A stretch of DNA of 64,000 nucleotides, from assembly GCA_963835735.1 (NCBI GenBank), contig CAWIGP010000002.1, positions 930,001 through 994,000 on the forward strand, read 5' to 3'. The stretch comes from DASQMT01 sp963835735. GTDB lineage: Bacteria; Actinomycetota; Thermoleophilia; Solirubrobacterales; Solirubrobacteraceae. Of the stretch, positions 60,285 to 64,000 are shown one piece after another. Made by a program: the position numbers and the translations under genes. The notes beneath the pieces were generated by a model, which had not been told where the DNA came from, did not search any database, and worked only from the letters and a program-made list of their open reading frames with translations. The stretch's first letter is position 1, and each line of letters opens with the position of its first letter.

Positions 60285-61774
60285 CCACCATCACCGGCCC
60301 GGTCCGCCCGCTCCTCGCCGAGTACGACGGCGACCGCGCCCTGTTCGGCGGCAAGGCGTGGGGCATCCAGCGCATGCTCGCCCTCGGCGTACCGGTCCCG
60401 CCGGCGTTCGTCGTCACGACCGAGGCGTGCACGCGCCACCGAGCGGGCGACGGCACCCTCGCCGCCGACGTGCGCGACGCGCTGCCCGACGCGATCGCCG
60501 GCCTCGAGCAGGCCACGGGGCGGACCTTCGGTCGCGGGCCCGCGCCGCTGCTCGTCTCCGTGCGCTCGGGCGCCGCCGTCTCGATGCCGGGGATGATGGA
60601 CACGATCCTCAACCTCGGGATGACGCCCGACGTGCGGGCAGCGCTCGCCGAGCAGACCGGCGACGAGGTCTTCGCGGCTGATACCGCCCGGCGCTTCGCC
60701 GAGCAGTACGAGGCCACCGTCGGCGTCGCCCCGCCCGCCGATCCGTGGGAGCAGCTGCACGGCGCCGTGGCAACGGTGTTCGCCTCGTGGGACTCGCGAC
60801 GGGCGATCGCCTACCGCCGCGACCGCGGGCTGCCCGACGACGCAGGGACCGCCGTGACGGTGCAGGCGATGGTCTTCGGCAACCTCGACGATCTGTCGGG
60901 CACCGGCGTGCTCTTCACTCGGGACCCGCTGACCGGCGATCCGCAGCCGTTCGGCGAGTGGCTCCCACGCGGACAGGGCGAGGACGTCGTGTCGGGCGCC
61001 CACGACCCGCTGCACCTCGCGGAGCTGGCCGAGGCCCAGCCGGCGGTCCACGAGCAGCTCGTGACGCTCGCGACGACGCTCGAGCGCGAGGGCCGCGATG
61101 TGCAGGACATCGAGTTCACGGTCGAGTCGGGTCGGCTGTGGTTCCTGCAGACCCGCGCGGCCAAGCGCTCCCCCGCGGCCGCCGTGTGGCTGGCGGTGGC
61201 GCTGGCGCAGGAGGGGCTCATCTCCGAGTCCGAGGCGCTGGACCGCGTCTCGCCCGAGCAGGTCGCCGCCGTGCTGCGCCCGCATGTCGAGCCCCACGCC
61301 CGCGCCGGCGCCAACGTCCTGGCCACCGGCCGCCCCGCGTGCCCGGGCGTGGTCAGCGGAGTGATCGTGTGTGACACGGCGGCCGCCGAGGAGCGCGCCG
61401 ACGGCGGCGAGGACGTCGTGCTCGCGCGCCGGACGACCGACCCCGAGGACGTGCCCGCGATGACGGTCGTGTCGGCGATCCTCACCGAGCTCGGCGGTGC
61501 GACCTCGCATGCCGCCGTGGTCAGCCGCGAGCTCGGCGTCCCGTGCGTCGTGGGCTGCGGCGCCGGCACGCTGATGGGCCTGGAGGGCACGGTCGTCACC
61601 GTCGACGCCGCGGCCGGCGAGATCCTCGAGGGAGAGCTGGCCGTCGTCACACCCGCCGGCGCCGAGGACGCCCCGGACCTCGCGCAGCTGCTCGTCTGGG
61701 CTCGCGCCGAGCCGGGCGCCGACACCGGCGCCACGCTGCCGAAGCTGCTCGCGGCGCGGCGGCCCGTCGCCTAA
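60281..61774 (+). CDS. PPDK/PEP-synthase-like protein: ATP-grasp plus phospho-His swivel, no PEP barrel
   Basis: A 497-residue protein matching the first half of pyruvate phosphate dikinase: FGGKAWGIQRMLALGVPVPP, SVRSGAAVSMPGMMDTILNL, AVTVQAMVFGN, SGTGVLFTRDPLTGD, DVQDIEFTVESGRLWFLQTR, then the swivel with His410 in GGATSHAAVVSRELGVPCVVG. The C-terminal PEP/pyruvate TIM barrel (about 350 residues in PPDK) is absent; the stop follows only 75 or so residues after the swivel. It would charge a His from ATP and pass phosphate to the partner at 56346 or to a non-pyruvate acceptor. Coupled to the gene before (ATGA), it ends convergent with the hydratase gene. Confidence 0.87.
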   Translation: MTTITGPVRPLLAEYDGDRALFGGKAWGIQRMLALGVPVPPAFVVTTEACTRHRAGDGTLAADVRDALPDAIAGLEQATGRTFGRGPAPLLVSVRSGAAVSMPGMMDTILNLGMTPDVRAALAEQTGDEVFAADTARRFAEQYEATVGVAPPADPWEQLHGAVATVFASWDSRRAIAYRRDRGLPDDAGTAVTVQAMVFGNLDDLSGTGVLFTRDPLTGDPQPFGEWLPRGQGEDVVSGAHDPLHLAELAEAQPAVHEQLVTLATTLEREGRDVQDIEFTVESGRLWFLQTRAAKRSPAAAVWLAVALAQEGLISESEALDRVSPEQVAAVLRPHVEPHARAGANVLATGRPACPGVVSGVIVCDTAAAEERADGGEDVVLARRTTDPEDVPAMTVVSAILTELGGATSHAAVVSRELGVPCVVGCGAGTLMGLEGTVVTVDAAAGEILEGELAVVTPAGAEDAPDLAQLLVWARAEPGADTGATLPKLLAARRPVA

Positions 61775-62580
61775 CCGGCGTTGAACCGAGGTGGGCGCCG
61801 CTCGAGGGCGGCGTTGATGCCCTCCTTGAGATCGTCGGAGAAGTGGAGCGCCGCGACGGTCCAGAAGCTCGACGCCAGAGATCCGGCGAGGTCCGTATGC
61901 CAGCTCGTGCGCAGCGCCTGCTTGGTCGCCTCGAGCGCTGCTCGCGGCTTCTCCGCGATGCTCGCCGCCAGCGCGATCGACGCGGTGAGCAGATCGTCCG
62001 GGTCCACGACGCGGTTCACCAGCCCGATCGCGAGGGCCCGCTCGGCGTCGATGACGTCGCCGGTGTACGCCAGTTCGGCGGCCATGCCGGTGCCGACCAG
62101 CCGGGGCAGGAAGTACGTCCCGCCGTTGCCCGGTGCAAGGCCGACCTTGATGTAGGTCTCGCCCATCTTCGCGCGTCGCGAGGCGATGCGGATGTCGCAG
62201 GCGAGCGCGAGGTCGAGGCCGCCCGCCGTGGCACCGCCGTTGATCGCGGCGATGATCGGCATGCGACAGGCGACGAGCCGCTGCGTCACGGGGAAGAGGA
62301 CGCGAGCGTTGTAGGGCTCCTGCTCGATGTGCAGCCGCTCCTCCAGAAACGCCTTCATGGCCTTGAGGTCCGCGCCGGCGCAGAACTGACGCCCCGCCCC
62401 GGTGAGGACGAGCACCCGAACCGACCGGTCCTGCTCGAGTTCGTCGAGCGCCCGCATGAGGTCGCTCGCCATCTCGGGCACGACGCCGTTGGCGTGGTCG
62501 GGCCGGTTGAGCGTCAGCTGAACGACGCCATCGGCGACGGGCTCGTACCGGACGGTCTCGAGGTCTACCGGCGCATCCAC
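61771..62580 (-). CDS. Enoyl-CoA hydratase/isomerase (crotonase family)
   Basis: A 269-residue crotonase. The oxyanion-hole motifs are GAGRQFCAGADLKAMKAF and INGGATAGGLDLALACDIRIAS; the catalytic region is GETYIKVGLAPGNGGTYFLPRLVG, where Gly-Asn replaces one of the two Glu of true hydratases, so isomerase, hydrolase or lyase chemistry is possible. GTG 62580 lies 28 bases after the thiolase stop, so the two form an operon read from the dyad at 63829. It overlaps the convergent dikinase gene by 4 bases. Confidence 0.88.
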   Translation of the reverse strand: MDAPVDLETVRYEPVADGVVQLTLNRPDHANGVVPEMASDLMRALDELEQDRSVRVLVLTGAGRQFCAGADLKAMKAFLEERLHIEQEPYNARVLFPVTQRLVACRMPIIAAINGGATAGGLDLALACDIRIASRRAKMGETYIKVGLAPGNGGTYFLPRLVGTGMAAELAYTGDVIDAERALAIGLVNRVVDPDDLLTASIALAASIAEKPRAALEATKQALRTSWHTDLAGSLASSFWTVAALHFSDDLKEGINAALERRPPRFNAG

Positions 62581-62608
62581 GTCGCTTCAGCTCCCCGCGG
62601 CCGACCGG

Positions 62609-63784
62609 TCATGCGCGGCGCCTGAGGACCGTCGCCACAGCAGTCGCATAGGTCCCGCCGAGCCACCCTCCGGCGTTGACGGCCATCCCCGTCCGCGCAT
62701 CCTCGACCTGCCGCGCGCCTGCCCGGCCTCGGAGCTGGTGATATAGCTCGACGACCTGGGCGCAGCCCGTCGCCCCCAGCGGGTGACCCCGGCTCAACAG
62801 GCCGCCGCTCGTGTTGACCGGTATCCGGCCACCGATCTCGGTCTCGCCGCCGCGCAGCAAGTGATGGCCCTCGCCTTCGTCGCACAGCCCGACCTCGGCG
62901 TACTGGATCAGCTCGGCCGGCGCTGCAGCGTCGTGCAGCTCGAGCACGTCCAGATCGTCCGGCCCGATTGCCGCGTCGGCGTAGGCGGCTCCCGCGGCAT
63001 CGGACACGGGTGAGCTGCCGCGTCCCTTGCCAGCCGCGATCTGCGACGTGACGATCTCAGGCGCGCCCGGAGCGAGACGACCGGCGTACTCCGCGGAGCA
63101 CAGCACGAGCGCCGCGGCTCCGTCGGTCACGGGCGAGCACATCGCGAGTGTGAGCGGATGCACGATCGAGCGGCCGTTGATGACCTCCTCAACGGTCTGC
63201 GGACCCTGATACTGCGCCAGCGGGTTGTGGGCCGCGTTGCGCCGGTTCTTGACGGCGACACGCGCGAAGTCGACCGGCGTGGCGTCGTAGTCGGCTACGT
63301 ACGCGGCGGCCTCCTCGGCGTAAAAGTCCATCAGCACCGAGTTGGGCGCCACCTCGCCGGGCTGCGCCTCCCCGATCTCGTCGATGTCGGTCGAGCCGCG
63401 GAGCGCGGCGAAGGTCCGGAACTTGTCTTCGTGCGTGAGCTGCTCGACCCCGACCACGATCGCAACGTCGACGCGGCCGCCGCCGACAGCCTCCCAGGCG
63501 AGGTTGAGCGCCGTGCCACCCGAGGCACAGGCATTCTCCACGTTGACGAGCGGGATTCCGGCCAGATCGGTATTCCGGAGTGCAACCTGGCCTCGGATCA
63601 TCTCCTGGTGGGAGATCATGCCCGCCGCGGCGTTGCCGAAGTAGATTCGCGACACCTCGCGCGCCGGGATACCCGCATCCTGCAGTGCTTCCGCCGCGGC
63701 TGCCCTCGCGAGTTCGGGGACGCCCAGGCCCGGGCTTCTCCTGAACTGCGTCATGCCGACGCCGGCGATCCGCACGTCCTGCAT
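62609..63784 (-). CDS. SCP-x-type thiolase / lipid-transfer protein
   Basis: A 391-residue paralogue of the protein at 48747. The nucleophile is Cys86 in VNVENACASGGTALNLAWEA; the His motif is SGGLLSRGHPLGATGCAQVVEL, and MAVNAGGWLGGTYATAVATVL closes the fold. ATG 63784 is preferred over the TTG at 63787. It is the first gene of a thiolase-hydratase operon whose upstream region holds an AACAA-N4-TTGTT dyad 45 bases from the start. Probably cleaves a 3-ketoacyl-CoA or retro-aldol substrate in side-chain degradation. Confidence 0.87.
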   Translation of the reverse strand: MQDVRIAGVGMTQFRRSPGLGVPELARAAAAEALQDAGIPAREVSRIYFGNAAAGMISHQEMIRGQVALRNTDLAGIPLVNVENACASGGTALNLAWEAVGGGRVDVAIVVGVEQLTHEDKFRTFAALRGSTDIDEIGEAQPGEVAPNSVLMDFYAEEAAAYVADYDATPVDFARVAVKNRRNAAHNPLAQYQGPQTVEEVINGRSIVHPLTLAMCSPVTDGAAALVLCSAEYAGRLAPGAPEIVTSQIAAGKGRGSSPVSDAAGAAYADAAIGPDDLDVLELHDAAAPAELIQYAEVGLCDEGEGHHLLRGGETEIGGRIPVNTSGGLLSRGHPLGATGCAQVVELYHQLRGRAGARQVEDARTGMAVNAGGWLGGTYATAVATVLRRRA

Positions 63785-63828
63785 CAAGACCTCGATTCAG
63801 CCCGGAGCGACGCTCCAGGTCTTGCATG

Positions 63829-63842
63829 AACAAGCATTTGTT
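63829..63842. promoter_or_regulatory. Operator-like dyad AACAA-N4-TTGTT, site 4
   Basis: AACAAGCATTTGTT lies upstream of the thiolase start (63784), between it and the partial gene that ends at 63870. It is the same dyad as at 50420, reversed. No clear -10/-35 pair is visible beside it. Confidence 0.65.
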
Positions 63843-63869
63843 TTCGGAGCGTATCAGAGCGTCTCCGAC

Positions 63870-64000
63870 TCAGTCACGCTTCATCGTTCCCTCGGTGGGC
63901 GCCTGGTCCGTGAAGGCGAAGGCCTCGGCCACGAGGCCGTATGGCAGGCTCTCTTGCATCACGCGACGGATCCGCTCGACCAGTGTGAGCCGCGCATACC
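63870..64000 (-). CDS. Unidentified protein, C-terminal 42 residues
   Basis: The reading frame enters from the right window edge and stops at 63870. It ends LTLVERIRRVMQESLPYGLV then AEAFAFTDQAPTEGTMKRD. Codon use is strongly G/C at third positions, so it is probably real. It is upstream of, and on the same strand as, the thiolase, with 85 bases and a dyad between. Too little is visible to name the family. Confidence 0.6.
   Translation of the reverse strand, partial: YARLTLVERIRRVMQESLPYGLVAEAFAFTDQAPTEGTMKRD

Noticed and set aside
1..64000. tRNA, rRNA or other known RNA genes
   Set aside because: No cloverleaf, rRNA-like or conserved RNA signature was seen by eye; a covariance search would be needed to exclude small ones.

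Overview
The window is about 70% G+C with strong G/C bias at third codon positions, GTG starts, GGAGG-type ribosome sites and many ATGA/GTGA gene overlaps. The gene set includes a zinc-ribbon/kinase/ATPase regulator, a RecQ-phosphoribosyltransferase fusion, heterotetrameric sarcosine oxidase, formate-THF ligase and SCP-x-type thiolases. This points to a soil actinobacterium, possibly of the Thermoleophilia/Solirubrobacterales. That placement is inferred from gene content; no rRNA or tRNA is present to confirm it.

Layout. 1-2.5 kb: a minus-strand glyoxylate-to-glycerate operon (hyi, glxR, gcl, the last cut by the window edge). 3.1-15.2 kb: one long minus-strand transcription unit that looks dedicated to oxalate. 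It starts with a GntR/FCD regulator, then a TPP enzyme (probable oxalyl-CoA decarboxylase), formyl-CoA:oxalate CoA-transferase, an ADP-forming acyl-CoA ligase, an Nramp-like carrier with a small membrane partner, sucCD, a Ca2+/H+ exchanger and a TauE-type permease. 15.5-38 kb: mixed genes, including PEP carboxylase, UspA, SerA, a P450, GIY-YIG and NYN proteins, a trypsin-nuclease fusion, RecQ-PRTase, an M28 peptidase, a molybdopterin oxidoreductase, a CNNM protein, a flippase-like protein and an FAD oxidase. 38-46.4 kb: a sarcosine/C1 unit (soxDAGB-fhs-gntR) facing a divergent folD-like gene. 46.4-64 kb: acyl-CoA chemistry (mutase, two SCP-x thiolases, enoyl-CoA hydratase), an orphan sugar-type binding lipoprotein, a 1286-residue regulator, and a five-gene operon with two split PEP-synthase/PPDK-like proteins resembling the architecture of phenylphosphate synthase.

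Non-coding content. A two-copy structured repeat of about 165 bp (2956-3120 and 15335-15500) combines nested inverted repeats with a conserved loop. A perfect 28-bp inverted repeat ends one base before the NYN start codon. A dyad AACAA-N4-TTGTT occurs four times, at the promoters of the binding-protein gene, the split-dikinase operon and the thiolase operon, and suggests a local regulon.

Sequence quality. Nine clear genes are interrupted by single-base frameshifts (eleven extra bases, with recQ alone carrying four), and one further gene probably lacks a base. The pattern looks like residual insertion errors in the assembly rather than real decay, so those genes are annotated across the shift. 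Two genuine-looking remnants (an alcohol dehydrogenase and a SnoaL-like fragment) flank the binding-protein gene.
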